DNA from: Nymphaea colorata
Taxonomy: Eukaryota; Streptophyta; Magnoliopsida; Nymphaeales; Nymphaeaceae
NCBI RefSeq assembly: GCF_008831285.2
Contig: NC_045140.1
Location: 16,800,370-16,864,369, forward strand
DNA length: 64,000 nucleotides
Direction: 5' to 3'
The notes beneath the pieces were generated by a model, which was not told the origin of the DNA, searched no databases, and saw nothing but the letters and a program-made list of their open reading frames with translations. Both the position numbers and the translations under genes were made by a program. Positions within the stretch are counted from its first letter, which is position 1, and each line of letters starts with the position of its first letter. Of the stretch, positions 1 through 13,567 are shown piece by piece.

Positions 1-3000
1 AAAAAAAATGAAAGAATTCAGAGGAGGCAAATGACAAAAGGTGAAGTATACATGGAATGATTTGCTAACGTCAGCAGGTCCACGAAGCCGGATCAAGATT
101 TGGATTCGGATCCAAAAGCTGAATAACATGTCGGAATTTTTAATATGGTTTCAAAGTATCATTTTTCAAAAAAGTTTATATGTAATTTTTAAAAAAAAAT
201 TTATTATATGTACATTTTTTAAATTTTATTTTTGAAGTGGCGCCAAGCTGGTCCCATTGGGCCATTTCCTTTTGGAAGATAATGCCTCGGCTCTACGGTT
301 TGATGCTTATCCACACCCCCAATCATGTCGTGAACTTGGATGGGTCCCACGATCCCATCTTACTTTTCTTGAGAGACCCCAAATCGTTTGGTGGTGTGGA
401 CGAAATAAGATGATGCATGATATCCTCGGAATGGAAAAGTAGAACACAAACTTGTATCTTTTCGATCGATAGGAAATCTTGTGCAATTATGGCATCGCTA
501 TTAGGCAAAGTAACTGTCTCCGCATTTCTTGTCATATGTCAAATCAATCCCCATCTCCTTCGGCCCTACCATTTAATAAGTGAAAGAAAGCCAATACCCA
601 CCTACTTTTCTGACGTAAGTAATAAAGAACCCGCATTAGATGTTTGTTTAGTTTGATAACGAATTGCACCATCTCTCGGCCTATTGAGTGATTTACGTAA
701 CCGAAGAAAAGGCTCTTGGAGTTGGATGTGTGGAACGGTCTTCTCAATTTTGTTATAAATGACATCTTTTGGGTTGTCTTTTTCTAAAGAAAAGGTTTGC
801 AATGGGCGAAAATGACCGACACGTCGCTTTAAAATGCGCGTTTAATGAGACAAAAAGAAACTCATAATGGTTGGTGCAGTAGACACGACCTTCGGCCACT
901 AATCGAGATAAGGTTTGCTACACACAAACAGAAGATGGTGGACTCTTGCCTGCTCACTGCCGGGCTCCTTAGCCGCAGAAGGTCATCTGAGATTGACACC
1001 GGACTTTTAGTTTCTCTCCACTTCAAACAAAAATGGACGTTGCCGCGTTGGTTTAGTCATTTACTTTCAAAGCACCACCATTGTTCTTCCTAAACACGGT
1101 AAAACTTGGAAACGAAAGACGCATAGACCTCAAGACTGTATGAACTTCTGCTCAAGCAAGTACGACAAGAAAGAATATTCTTTTCAAGTAGCTTCATTAT
1201 TTGATCTTATTAACTCAGTTTAGGTTGTTGACAGCAAGGTTAAATTAATGGAAAAGTCGTCCTAATGTCAAGGGACTAGGGGGAAAAGGTATATATGAAA
1301 TATCAAAAAGTCCAACTGGCTTTTTCTCATTCCCAGAAATTTAGGGGTGTTTTCATAGATTATATGATACGTAAATCTCGTGATACATCAGTCTACATGT
1401 TTGTTGCGTGCCATGAATCTGTCTTCTTGTTTGTTCACGTTTTAGCTTATAAATGAGTGCCAGGCACTGGGAAAGAGAAAAAGGAAGGAAAGGACTTGGA
1501 GAGGTCTTCAAAGGAACGATACTCACCAAAAGTAGGGTAGGACGTCTTATGCTAATAGAAAGTCAAACAAACCAAATCTCCTCTCTGGACCCAAATCCAG
1601 GGTATGAATGCTACTTTCATCCAGATTAGACAATATACAGCATCTGTCACACACACATGCGGATGCAAACAGTTTGTGAGGTTATAATTTATACCGTAGA
1701 CACGCCAGGGACTCCATGCGTTATAATTTATAAATGAATATCGGGTGTGAAGTGCGTTAAGTATATTCATCCATTGCTTTAGAGTTACTCCTGTCCGATA
1801 CATCCAAGACATGCTTCCTTTGAAAGATGACCCTACCTATCAAACGCTACCCAAAGAGGAAATAGGTACGACGATCAAGGATCAGGTTGTACCACTGCTC
1901 GTGTCTCAAGAATCACATTCGGTGGAGTGCAGTTGACGGCTATGACATAGGCTTCCGACCATCCCACAGCTAAGTTCTTCGCGCTTCCGGTATCTTTCTG
2001 GCGGGTAGTCGTTTTGATCAAACACGTCGTTGGAGAAAGATGTTGTGATCATGTTAGTTGCTGAAGCGTCAACGAGGAGAATCCTAGAGAACCGATGCAG
2101 CAATCCTCTTCCACAGGCAGTGAGAAGAAACTCTTTGAAGAACTGATTCGCCGTCCGCAATATTTGACCGCCAAAAGGTCTGATCTCCTACCATTAGTGA
2201 TAGGAATCCTTCTGTCTCCATTCGATGAGAGTATGTCTGTAGTTTGATCTCGAGAAACACCACCGAGAGCATAGATGGTTTGATAGCAGTTTGGAACATT
2301 AAAGAGGATATTCAGATAATGATCTTGATCTTGTCGGTCGGTCGTTCATTCTTTTGTACTCTTTTGTGTGCTTTCTTTTCAGTATGTACAGATTGCTTTC
2401 TTGTGCACAGGTTAGTGAATGGGGGCTTACGTCAGCAATTCCAAGCCCAAAAAAGAATTATTAAATCAGTTCAAAAAAGCCCTTTCTTAAAAAAGAACTA
2501 GAACATGTTTGCAAGATCCAGGGACGACGTGCTGGTGGACGGGATGGCATGCTAATGAACAGTCTTGAACAAGGCCCGATCATGTCGTTTACCAGCCCTA
2601 GGTGCAAAGATGTGTGCTTCCGCCAAGAGAGAGAGATGAACAAGAACCAGTTCACTTACATTCCTAACCTCAAGAACAACATTACTCTTTAATACCATCA
2701 TCATAACACCCTTCAAGATTCCAATTGAGAACCTAACCACACCATGCCACTCAACCCAACTGAATGGGCTACCCATCAGTTGATGACAGAGAGAGAGGCA
2801 GGGCCGGGGAAACCAATGTCTTGGAAATACCTGGGGAATTAGAGGACGCTAGAAACTTTTTTTCTTCAAAAGAACATTATTAATATTTCTCTAAAGTTAC
2901 AGTTGTTCACGACGGTAAATGATGAAGCTGAATAGGAAAAAAAACATATTTATGGATCGTTTGGCAGTAAGAAACTCTGTGAGTCCCGTCAGATTCGTGA

Positions 3001-3403
3001 AACAATGTAATACTTGTGGCAGTAGGGAAGGTCGGTCGTTCATTCTTTTGTACTGTTTTGTGTGCTGAAAATATGGCCCAAGCTTCTAAGTGGATCATAC
3101 TCACTTTAGTTCTACCATGAACATGAACTAGTGAGGGTGTCTCATAAGAGGACATTGTGTTCTTAAAACGCATATTTCAACACCATATTTCTGTTCCACA
3201 AAAACATGGTGTAATTAATTATGCCCAGCATTGGATTGTTGAATCTAGGAAGAACATCTGGAAGTACACTATATTTCCTGGAGGAAGAGTACAATATTTG
3301 TGAGACGTGTTTCAACAACATAATGTTTTTCTTTTATCAATCTCCTTATAAAGGCCTATTTTTACTAACTAACATCCCTGAACCCTAAAGCCTGGACAGC
3401 AAC
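1..3403. other. Intergenic region, no gene recognised
   Basis: I see no supportable gene here. Short open frames on both strands have no recognisable domain and no exon-like splice pattern. About 149-240 is AT-rich and resembles the interior of the small hAT element at 3404-3595: both carry the string ATATCATTTTTCAAAA or a close variant, followed by runs of A and T. It is probably a decayed relative of that element. A 37-bp direct repeat at 2336 and 3030 is listed separately. Confidence 0.6.
2336..3066 (+). repeat. Dispersed direct repeat, 37 bp, two copies
   Basis: The copies at 2336-2372 and 3030-3066 both begin GGTCGGTCGTTCATTC. They agree over the whole length except one C/G difference. 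The 657 bases between them are not repeated. Nothing links the pair to a known element class. Confidence 0.7.
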
Positions 3404-3595
3404 CAGGGGTGAAGCCACAAATTTTTTATGAAGTGAGTCGAATTAAAGTTTCTAAATTTTGAAAATAAACGAAATATCATTTTTCAAAATTTTTATATAA
3501 AACAAGTGCATTTTTTAAATGTACACATAAATTTAAATAAAAAAATTTGAGGTGGGGCTAGGGCCCATGCGGCTCCCCCCTTGGCTCCACCCCTA
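3404..3595. mobile_element. Small non-autonomous hAT-type MITE
   Basis: The 192-bp element starts CAGGGGTGAAGCCA and ends TGGCTCCACCCCTA, so its inverted ends match over about 13 bases. It is flanked by ACAGCAAC on the left and ACAGTAAC on the right, an 8-bp target duplication with one mismatch. An 8-bp duplication and a CAGGGG-type terminus are typical of hAT elements. It has no coding capacity. It lies downstream of the AFC kinase gene. Confidence 0.75.
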
Positions 3596-3603
3596 ACAGT
3601 AAC

Positions 3604-4845
3604 TCGAACTGAATGAAATAAACTTGTCTTTTATGAGCTTCAACACAGTTTTCAGCTTGAAAGTAAGACATGAAAAATGCAAAGTTTTATATTTTTCCCA
3701 GATAGTTACCCTAATATCATATTTCAATATTCATAAGAAAAAGTATAGGCAGCAGCAGGAAATCCAGTAATATGACAGTGGATTTAGGATCAACCGATGG
3801 TTTTAACCGAACCCCACCCCCATCCTTTGGCTTCCTGCTCCCAACTAAAAACCATACCCAAGAAAATAAAAACAAAAGTAAAAGCAATGTGCATGATATT
3901 TTCGGGGGCAAAAATTCCCCCATGACTTTGTAGACATGTCGAAGCTGTTAAACTTGTCTTCCAAAGGAAAAACGAAGTCCAGCATCGGTGAAGTTCCATG
4001 TTTCAAATGAGCTAATAACGTTTCATAAGCTATTTTACTGATGAGTAATGAAGGAAAAAAGCTGCTCAGAAATTCAGGCAATAGAACATTTCACTGAAAG
4101 CTGGTAGGGGTGGATAAATAGGTAATAAATCAGGTGGCAGAACAAAAAAAATTTAAAAATTGTGATTTCACTATTGTGGGAAGTCCCTGGATAATTCGGT
4201 CACATAAATAAATGGAGGTTTGCTATTTTTCTGAAAAAAAGAAAACTGGAGTAAGGAACTCCACATCTCTAAGCATGAAAAATTGCTAAACCTTGATTTC
4301 TTAAAGATATGTACGTCAATCAAAAAACCATGTAGATTATAGTTGAAGATATTTAAAATAAATCCAGAGACTAGATTTCCTCTTTGGTTTGGTCAAGTCC
4401 TGTTAAGTGTTTTCCATAATTTCATGCCATGTGAATTTTGCAGACAACTAAAAGATTCAATTATTTCAGCAGTTTTTTGGAATCTTAACTTTTACCTATA
4501 TTAGCCTTCATCACCCAAAGCACCAGATGGAAGCCCCTAACCCACCATTCTGATGTACCTCACTCATCAGCAAGTTCACTTATTTTTCCCTGAAAATCAA
4601 AAAATGGTGGCAAAGCGAACAACACAGATCAAGAAGACGAAATCCATAAGGGCACGTAGAAGGTTTACCGCATTCTGGTTATCATGACGAAAAGAATGAC
4701 TCACAAAAGGGTTGATTTTAGACACAGAGAAGGTATTCTTCTATACATTTACCTTACATCGCATGCCTGTTTGCCCCCACATGCCACTCAAAATTGAATA
4801 AAGACCCTGACCAATTTACCTCTTGAATAGATAGGAGGAAAGATC
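3604..4845 (-). other. 3' flank of the AFC gene, probably including its 3' UTR
   Basis: The segment lies immediately downstream of the AFC stop codon on the minus strand. It is AT-rich. A modest open frame on the minus strand (about 3845-4081) has no recognisable domain and is more likely untranslated sequence than a gene. The polyadenylation site cannot be placed with confidence. Confidence 0.4.
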
Positions 4846-7800
4846 TTAACAGCTGAAACAAGACCTCCTGTGATCCCTTGTGAAAAAAGGATGTTGGAGG
4901 GCATCACATGCCCTCAGTCTCTCAGCTGGATCATATCGAAGAAGGCCCTGCAATAAATCAATCAATTCACCTGCAGAGTGGTCAACGTGCTTCATCACCA
5001 GGTTCTGCAAAATGAAACCAAAGACAGAGAATTACAAAAGGAAAATGACAAGCTGGTCCAGAGGGAATAAGAAACAAGACTGACAAAACAAGATACTGAG
5101 CATCAAGATCTTAGCCAAAGTAATGCATCCTACCCATATGAAGCAGTAAAAGCCTGCATATTGATATACCTGAAGGCGAGGCAATTTCCAAACTGATCTC
5201 AAGCTTTCACGTGAAGTTGCGCCTTCTGGCCAATCTAATCTTGGCCCTGGACGGAAGTACTTCACTGCATGCCTACTGCAGGCACAGATAAAAATTCAGG
5301 AACAGTTAATCTAAAGCTTAAAAAAAGTGGAATTTGCAGCCCATCAAAATGCACTACACAAAAATGATCGCTTCTTACTCTGCTCTATTAATCATATGCT
5401 GAGGAATTGGGCCCAAAACTCTCTCCATCATGGCCAAATGTTCCATGTTTTCATGGGTTTGAAAAAGTGCTTCCCCCTATGCATCAAATGCACACAAGAA
5501 TTAGATGAGAACACTGAAAAATACACAACAAGGAGAAAAACCCTACTGTTTTAAGTTCCAAGTTCTATTATTTCCCATGTTAGCTTCGTTGACATGTCAA
5601 GGAATAAGAAAAAACTTAAAGAGCTAAATGACCTGAGGATAACTGGAAAGTCAAGCATCCAAATATTCAAAGAACTTACATGCTGATAAAGGAAAGTTTT
5701 GAACACTGCTGAAAGAAAATTAAAAACATAAAAAAAAAATCATAAAAATCCATTCAATCATATTGACCTCTTACTGGAATGAGGGAAGAAAAATGAGATC
5801 AGCTAGTATACAGGCCAAAAAATTCATAAAATACAAAAACATAAATCATTTGTCAATGAACTTCTATTAATCAGCTCTACTGCTAGTACACATTTTCTTC
5901 ATAAAAGAAGCATCAATGACTTATGTACTTCTTTGCATTTGTGTGTGCATACATACATGTAGGCAAGTAATGCTTCCCAGGTACTCTTCCATGAAAGGAG
6001 GACAAAAAAGCTGAATATTATCATTGCAAGCGAATCTAGAGGTGCCAACCAAAAGCGAGACTCACTGAGCATAGTTCGACAAGTATACAACCGACACTCC
6101 ACAAGTCACAGGGATAGTTCCAGCCAAGGCCTGTGAAAACATGATGACAGAAATTAACAATCAGTTCATACAAAATAATTGGCACAATAGGGTAACTAAT
6201 ACTCTTTGAATAACATTGAAATAATTACCCAAAATAACTTCTGGTGCACGGTAATGTCTCGTGGAAACTACATAATTGTGGTCTTGGTTTTCAAATGTTG
6301 TACTTCCGAAATCAATTAGTTTAATAGCACTTGACTTCGGGACATTCTTGAAATAGGACCCATCCTTACCATATTGAAATGGCAACTTCATGACAAAGTA
6401 AAAAGAAGGAAAAATCAGCAATCCTGATTATGTGAAACCATGATTTCCATGCAAAACTACCATTTGGATACACCTAGCTAGACAACAGAGAAAAGAACCT
6501 GCATCACATATACCTTATAGTCTGGCACTCTGATGTAATCAGAGGATACAAGAAGGATATTTTCTGGCTTCAAATCGGTGTGAATAAGGTGCAACCCATG
6601 CATATCTACAACATAAGTAGCAAAGAAGACAGAATGAGAAGAAAGAACATCAAAGATTACAGGAAATCAAATTTAATTTGGATAGAAAATTCTCAAAAGA
6701 ACCACTCATCTTGTATCGTACAAAACCATGTTATTTCAAAATATGCAGGCAATTTAAAGTTTTAAAACAACCATCGCTATTCAATGTCAATACCAATGTG
6801 GAATCAATATAAATACAACAAAATGGTACAAGTTTTGCCACACACATGCTACAGACTCCAAAAGTTGTCGGCCGAACTCCCGGACTAGATCAATAGGAAA
6901 TGACCGATAGCTGTTTTTCCGAAGAAATTCATACAAGCTTGGGCCAAGCTTCTCAAACACCTGTTAATAACATTTATCCCACTTGAAAGTTATAACTCGC
7001 AATAGTACTCAAGCAATCATTGCCATACGAAATGAGAAAAGTCACAGATACTTACAATACATATGTGATTACGATAGTCAAACCAATTCCGGATTTGTAC
7101 GCAACTGCAAAGAATAAAATCACTTAGACTCATTTGCAACCTCCAAAGCAAATGGGATTACTTTACAAAAGGAACAAAGGAGTAACTAAACACAGGCACA
7201 TACCGAGTACCCCATGGATCATTTCTTGCAAGCTGCTGGAGTACATTAATTTCAACTTTTGCAGCTTCACGGTATTTATGAAGAGAACGGATAATTTTGA
7301 TAGCCACCATCTCATTATTTTGCATGTCCCAACACTCCAATACCTGCCCAAATGTACCTGAAGGGCACAAGAGGTAACAGTGAAATGTTTAAAATGAGAA
7401 TATTTTGTGAAAATAGGGCAGCACAAACTATCTTAAGTTGTTTTAACCTATGAAGAACAACTTAAACATTTTCCTGGCATTGCTCAAAGCATTTTCATTG
7501 ACAAATTATACAGTGAGCAGGCATTTAGTTCCTTGGAATCACTAAAGGAACGTAAGCATGTAAAAACTAAAAAAAATCTTGGTTACCATCAACATAATCA
7601 TAGAAGTATTCATATTCCATTTGAGTAATGACAGGAAAGTTAAGCTATAAGAACTAACATACCCAACTCCCAAAAAAAAAAGTCATATTTAATTAATTGT
7701 AATTTATAACGTTGTAATAATTAACCTCTCAAGATGACTTGGAATAAATAGCAACTGATGAAAGGATATTAGAATCTAAAGCGCAAATAAGATGGCCATA

Positions 7801-10045
7801 ACATTCACACCAGTCTCCTTCTGACAGTTAACAGGAAATAATACAATAAAAGTTATATTGACATAAATCATGAAAATCTACAGAGAGCAGAATGATACCT
7901 TCACCCATTTTTCCTTGAATCTTGTCTGCAAAACCAAAGTAAAAAAAAAAAAGTAAGAAAAAGATTATCAAAAGCAATCAAAAATGAAAGAAAGCACATG
8001 GATCCACACACAAAAGTAATTAGCAAATGCAACAGGAAAAAGCATATATTCACATGGATATGCCCAAAATCATAAATAAAAAAAAATAAACAGCTTGTAT
8101 GACAGTAAAAGAAAAAAATGCACAAAGGAATGCGCCACAGTTCAAAGGATTATACATGCATTTATGCATTGATACAATGCTAAAGGGATAATGGTTCAAT
8201 AGGAGAAACATGGTCATGAACTTTCTAAATTATAAGAAAATATATCATTGCATGCTTGCACACTGGTTATTTAGCTCAAGAAGTAAAGTTAACACTACTT
8301 GAATTACTCTAGTGAAATCAAGGTATGTGAGTCCACGTCCCAGACAACCAGCAAAGGTAGGAAAAGGCTTTCAGCACCCAAAATTGTACATATCAAATTT
8401 GCAGTAGAAATCCAACAGAAATAGAGAGAACCAGTTCACTACTTTGGTGAACATAAACAAGCTTTATAATACCCCCAAGCTTGTGCTTTGAAGTTTGATA
8501 GCTGAATAAGGTTTTGATCAAAGAAATCCTGACAAAATATCAGGACATGTCATGCTAGCAATGTAGTTAATAAGGCTAAATTAGTAGCTTAGAAGAGTAT
8601 TTTTTTTTTTTCACTATGAGCCTTACTTTCCTCTATAATGAGTCTCATTATGTGTGCAGGCATGTCGTGTGTGTACGCATAAATGTGTATGCCTGTGTAT
8701 GTGCTTGTGTGTGTGTGTTGATTTTGATGGCTTTATTACTATAAGCTAGTTAAATTTACATAGTTACGCAATGGAAAAGTTACACATTATTGCTGTCAGA
8801 TGAAATTGCAGAAGCTTGTGCTACTAAACAAACAGCTCAAATCATAATTCAAGAAGGTAAGAGAAGATCAAGCATAATTACAACGAGGAGTTAAGTTCTC
8901 TCCAACTGCAAAAGTGTAATGCCCATCCTTGTCATCTTCTCGCCAAGGGGGTGAAGCATGACGGGATGCATTCTTGAAACACATAGAAGAGCAAAAGTCA
9001 TTGATGATGGTGCCAGTCCTGACTTCTTGCCCACAATAAAGTGCTGGCTGGGCCTACACATAGCCATTCATTCAATTCCTTTGTAAGAGACAAAGAAAAA
9101 TAATAGCATCAGTACTACACTTGACATTACTTTGTCATTCAATTGAAAGAAACAATAAAATCCAAATGTGTGATCTAGAAAATCTACAACAACAGCTAAA
9201 GAAATATCTCAAATTCTTGCTGAACCAATACAGACCCATTTTATTTGAAAACAACAATTCCCTTCAAAGCATGTATCAAAAACTGTATCAAAAACTGAAG
9301 CCATAAAGCCATTCCTCTCTCTTTTTCTCTCTTCCTTCTCCCTCTTTGATGACATCACTGAATGCGCATAAAGTATTATAACGAACAGCATGTGCATAAC
9401 CTACTGAAATTTCAGACTACTTCCAGATTCCGAGAATCATACCGCCTTAAAGGAAGAGAACCTAGCTTCAAGAAGAGAAACAAAAGATGATTGTCGAATA
9501 AAATGCCATTTATTATTCTCTAATTTGACGAATAATTCATTCCTTTTCTTTAAAGTTAAAAAAACCGCATAATTAAACAAGAGAAAATATCTAAAGCGGA
9601 AAGAATGAAAAACGAATCACCCCTTCAATGACAACGACACTGTTGAAAATGCTAACCAAAAGTCAAGATAAATAGAAGAAAAATGAGTAGCCAGCAATTT
9701 AAGAGGAAAGCACGGCACCTGTGAAGTATGAAAAAGCAAATTCCGCTACTAAGGCAGTCCATACCGAAGTAGTCCAATTGGCAAGACAGAAGTCACGCTT
9801 ATATCAACATCTATTCTAATTTCCCAATTATACTTTTCCGATCCATCAATTTGGAAAATCAATAGCAAACCGAATCCCCAAATTGAAGAACCCCAACAAA
9901 TGGAAGAATAAAAAAAACAACATTAAATTCTTCAAACAGGAAAAGATTAGCAGGAGGAAGAGCGAAAAGAGGAAAATTGAGGTACCAAATGGGGAGGAGG
10001 AACATCCCACGTTAGCCTGGGACGCTTTCTCGGCCTTTTCTCCAT
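4846..10045 (-). CDS. AFC1: LAMMER-type dual-specificity protein kinase, AFC1-like (CLK family)
   Basis: CLK/LAMMER kinases phosphorylate SR splicing factors in the nucleus. I place 12 coding exons, listed in minus-strand order: 9986-10045, 8882-9053, 7899-7925, 7204-7357, 7056-7104, 6846-6960, 6514-6605, 6229-6385, 6066-6130, 5379-5476, 5170-5275 and 4846-5004. All phases agree and give 417 residues. The start at 10045 opens with a basic nuclear-targeting-like stretch ([10 protein letters not shown]). Kinase signatures in order are the glycine loop MGEGTFGQV, VAIK with the catalytic lysine, [23 protein letters not shown] and the family signature [12 protein letters not shown]. The C-terminus ends [10 protein letters not shown] plus a few residues, shorter than Arabidopsis AFC1. 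The exon with [12 protein letters not shown] favours AFC1 over AFC2. Exon 3 is a 27-nt microexon. The gene looks intact. Confidence 0.93.
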
Positions 10046-11375
10046 TTGGGTGTGCGGAAAATCGCTGATCCACTGCGTCCCCATTGCTCTATTCGTCGAA
10101 CTCTGGAGATTTTCCTCTTCTTTCTACCCTCTTTATCTCAATTCAAGGAGGAAGGAAACCTGATAGATTCGAGATCGCTCGCTCTACTTTCTTGCAACTC
10201 TCCTGCAAGAGAATTCCGACGGGGAAAAGGTGGGGGCTGACTCGAGTCAGGTGCGTTCCCGCCTCACACTGACCACCTTGTGGGAAGGTAGATTCGGGTC
10301 CATACCCGTTTTAGTTTTGATAGATCTCGGGTAAGGACCCGGTTCCTGGTTGGGGATGCCCGATCCTACCCGACCTTCATTTCTTGCACCCGAATTGTTC
10401 GTAAAGGATTTTAATAGATTCCGAATTGGAAACTCAGATTCATTCAGACTCAAATCAATGACTTAGATTACATTCAGACTGAAATAATCGTTTGAAGTCA
10501 GATTTGCTCCGAATCCGACTTACCGTCCAACGTAGATCCAGTTCTTACATATAACAACCACTCTTCTAAATATCATTGTTAGATATCTATTAATTGATTA
10601 ATGCACATTTTCGATCTGGACCTTACATCACCACAACTGGTTAGAATATGACCCGATTCTGTCTTTTATGAGCTGAAGAAGAAATCTAACAGATTGATTA
10701 TTAAACTTTTATAAACTCGTAGTTACATACTCCAAATGTGTAATTTTTATGAAGATTTGTATTGTTTAAGCTGTGGAGATGACATCCATGTAGTAAACTT
10801 TACAAGAAAACAAATAAATGATGTAATGGTTTACTCAAGATACAGTAAAATTGTTAAGGAGCAAACCCTTCAGAAAATGCTGATGGGCACCGACATGTGA
10901 ATAAGTGAAATGGAGGTATGATGAACTATTATATAAATAAATAATTGGTGTAGGCAATTGTCCAGACAAGCCCACCTGAGCTTCTGCCAATTATGAACCA
11001 GCTAGAAAATGATGTGAAACTCGAATTCATCCATCGAAAATACACCAACTAATGGAATACAAAGATTGAATCATGGTGTGAAGTCAAGATCGAAAAGTGT
11101 AATCTGTTGCACTATCAATTAATCACGAAGTACTAATCAGAACCAGTTCTACATTGCCCACATGAGAAAACTTCATTAGATCATTCCTTCTTCTTCTTCT
11201 TTTTGATTTCCCTAGCACATAGCACGATCTAGTCTAACTAGTTAAAATGTTCTAATGAGAACTGGTTTAACAAGAGTTAGATTGGACATCTCCTATATTT
11301 TAAATGTGTAATATAACTGGCTTAAGTGAGAGGCAATACATAACCTGGGAATTTCCAGTATCAATGGTAACATTA

Positions 11376-11606
11376 GAGGGCGTTTGTTTACTTTGGAATG
11401 TTCGCGATATCTCAGATCCAAGGATTTGGTCTCAGGGCCCCTCCTATTGGACTACAAATCTGAGCTTTGCCCAGATACTGAGGATCTCAAATTCACATTT
11501 TTCAATAGATTTCAAATCCAGTGTTTGTTTACTTTGTGAGACCTCACAAAAAAGGGATTTCAAATCAATCTTGAATTTAACATCCGAGATTACCAAACAC
11601 ACACCC
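11376..11606. mobile_element. Tourist-like MITE (PIF/Harbinger type)
   Basis: The 231-bp unit begins GAGGGCGTTTGTTTACTTTG. Its right end, read inward on the other strand, is GGGTGTGTGTTTGGTAATC, an imperfect inverted match. It is flanked on both sides by TTA, the target duplication expected of PIF/Harbinger-derived MITEs. An internal stretch near 11520 repeats TGTTTGTTTACTTTG, so the element may be partly duplicated. It has no coding capacity. Confidence 0.5.
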
Positions 11607-12571
11607 TTACAGTTTACATCCTTATATATATATCTCACTTGCTCATATATAAGGGGTGTTTGTTGTTTCAATTAAAGTATTGGAGATATGATGTCTTATT
11701 GTGACAACTCTACCATGAGTACCTAACTACGTTGTCGATTTTCAACAAATTATGTAGCAACTGGCGGGGAAATGACAACACTATGATGATCATGTGGACA
11801 TCAGGGTTAATAATGCTAGCAATTGTGCAATACAAAATTATTTCCTTGTTAACCTTTTTTTTTTTTTTTTTTGGGTAATAACATGCATATAGCATGGAAG
11901 CCTGAGCATCGTTTATTACCATTGTCCTTAGGCTTAACTCTTCATGACAAAACTGTAATCTCTTTCTCTCTCTCTCTCTCACTTGAATAAGATAAGAAAT
12001 TTATTAGATTAATGAGATTCGCTGTAATTTTGAGCAAAACTTGTTTAGCTGTAACTAAGCTCAAAATTTGAGGAAAAATAATTCGTCTCAGTGAGTCATA
12101 TTCAAGTTTGGAAAGAAAAAGTAGATGTCACCATATTCGTGGTGGCATGAAAGGGGCACGCGATTGGGCTTTTGAATAGTGACACTCGCACCAAATAACA
12201 ACTTAATTTAGTGTTCATTTCATAAGGTATATTATATATATAAAACATAATATAATGTTTTGGATGGCTGCTTTACAATTAAAGTTGTATTGCAGAAGAG
12301 GACAGACTCAATGAAAAGCTAAGGGACAACTAAACCCACTGCACTCAAATAATTAAATCTCTTTAATTGTCTTGGCCGCATGCTTCCACTATCTTCAATC
12401 GTCAACACTCTATTGCTTACAGTTATGCTACATTCTTCAAAAAATGATGAAAGTTTCTACCCATCAAGTTGTAATGCATGAGAAGGTCATATATTGGACT
12501 CAAAATTATGAAAATACCGTTTCATGGACAAGAAAAAACATGAAAGAGTAAAAGTTAGATTTTGCAGATTG

Positions 12572-12578
<7 letters not shown>

Positions 12579-12613
<35 letters not shown>
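12579..12613 (+). repeat. (TC)n microsatellite
   Basis: A perfect dinucleotide run of about 17 units. It gives a spurious RE/SL-rich open frame on each strand. Confidence 0.95.
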
Positions 12614-12617
<4 letters not shown>

Positions 12618-13081
12618 GACAAAAGTACTGCAAACATGGAGCCGTGTGTTAATGATAACAGTAAAAAGATTTCGTGATAAAAAAGGACAACGGTAAATCT
12701 GTGTCCGAAAGGTTCCGTGGTTTTCATTCTTGAAAACAATAAAAAAAAAAGAAGGACGTTCGATATCTCTGCAAAAAGCATCGATTCCGGGCATCCACCA
12801 TGAGATACCCTGAAAATATCTACGATCGGATGCAACTAATATTTATCCTAAACCATGTTGATGGCCAACTTGGGTCCAACTACTAAATACCCATTAACTT
12901 GAAAGAAAAGGAATTAGCATCTTAATTTTGCAGCACATTAGGTAAACGATCCCTTTCGAAAACACACAACATTTCCATTGCCAGCCGCAACAACAGAGTG
13001 AAAAACACTCGAAAGTAGTTGAATAAACAAACAGATAAAACAGGGAAGAAGAAAACAAAAACAGCAAAAAGGGTAAAAAAC

Positions 13082-13082
<1 letters not shown>

Positions 13083-13114
<32 letters not shown>
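13083..13114 (+). repeat. Poly(A) run of 32
   Basis: A homopolymer of 32 A. It could be the tail of a retroposed sequence, but no target duplication or retrogene was recognised next to it, so I treat it as a simple repeat. Confidence 0.9.
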
Positions 13115-13119
<5 letters not shown>

Positions 13120-13567
13120 GAAGGAGATGGGACCCACACCGCCACCGCCCGCCACCCTCTCTGATTTCAATATCAACCGTTGCTTTCTCGAGCCGCTGTT
13201 TCACAATTCCTGGGCGCCGCAAGTTTTTCTCAAAATTACCCATCAACCCCTCACGGCAGACCGCTAGCGGCTAGATGTGATTGTTACGCGGTGTGGTGTA
13301 AAAAGTTGGAGCATTTTTTTCATCTAAATGAAATCGAGCAGGGAAATCCGTAATTCTTATATATACGTATACAATTAAATTTTATTTTTGACATATAGAG
13401 CTTTCTCTTGTGGTCAGGCCCACGTCCGGACCGGCGGGAGACGCTAGGTCCGGACGATCTATGACAAATTGGTAATATTTTGCAAAGAGCGGGACCTCTC
13501 TCGTAATCTCCCAGACAAAAGCGGATCGGAACCTGAGAGCTGGCCGAAACTCCGAGCGGTGGAAATC

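Larger units (their letters stand above)
10046..13567. other. Intergenic region between the AFC promoter and the aldolase promoter
   Basis: The first few hundred bases are the AFC promoter and 5' leader (minus strand). The aldolase promoter occupies the right end, so the two genes are divergent. In between I see a Tourist-like MITE at 11376-11606, a (TC)n tract at 12579-12613, a run of 32 A at 13083-13114 and AT-rich sequence with no supportable ORF. The stretch 10290-10530, rich in GGGTCC and CGGGT motifs, looks like an old repeat but has no clear ends. Confidence 0.6.

Noticed and set aside
1906-2299. Minus-strand open frames with protein-like stretches (for example CGRGLLHRFSRILLVDASA)
   Set aside because: No recognisable domain, no plausible start context and no adjoining exons. 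Two overlapping frames look equally good, which is more consistent with chance.
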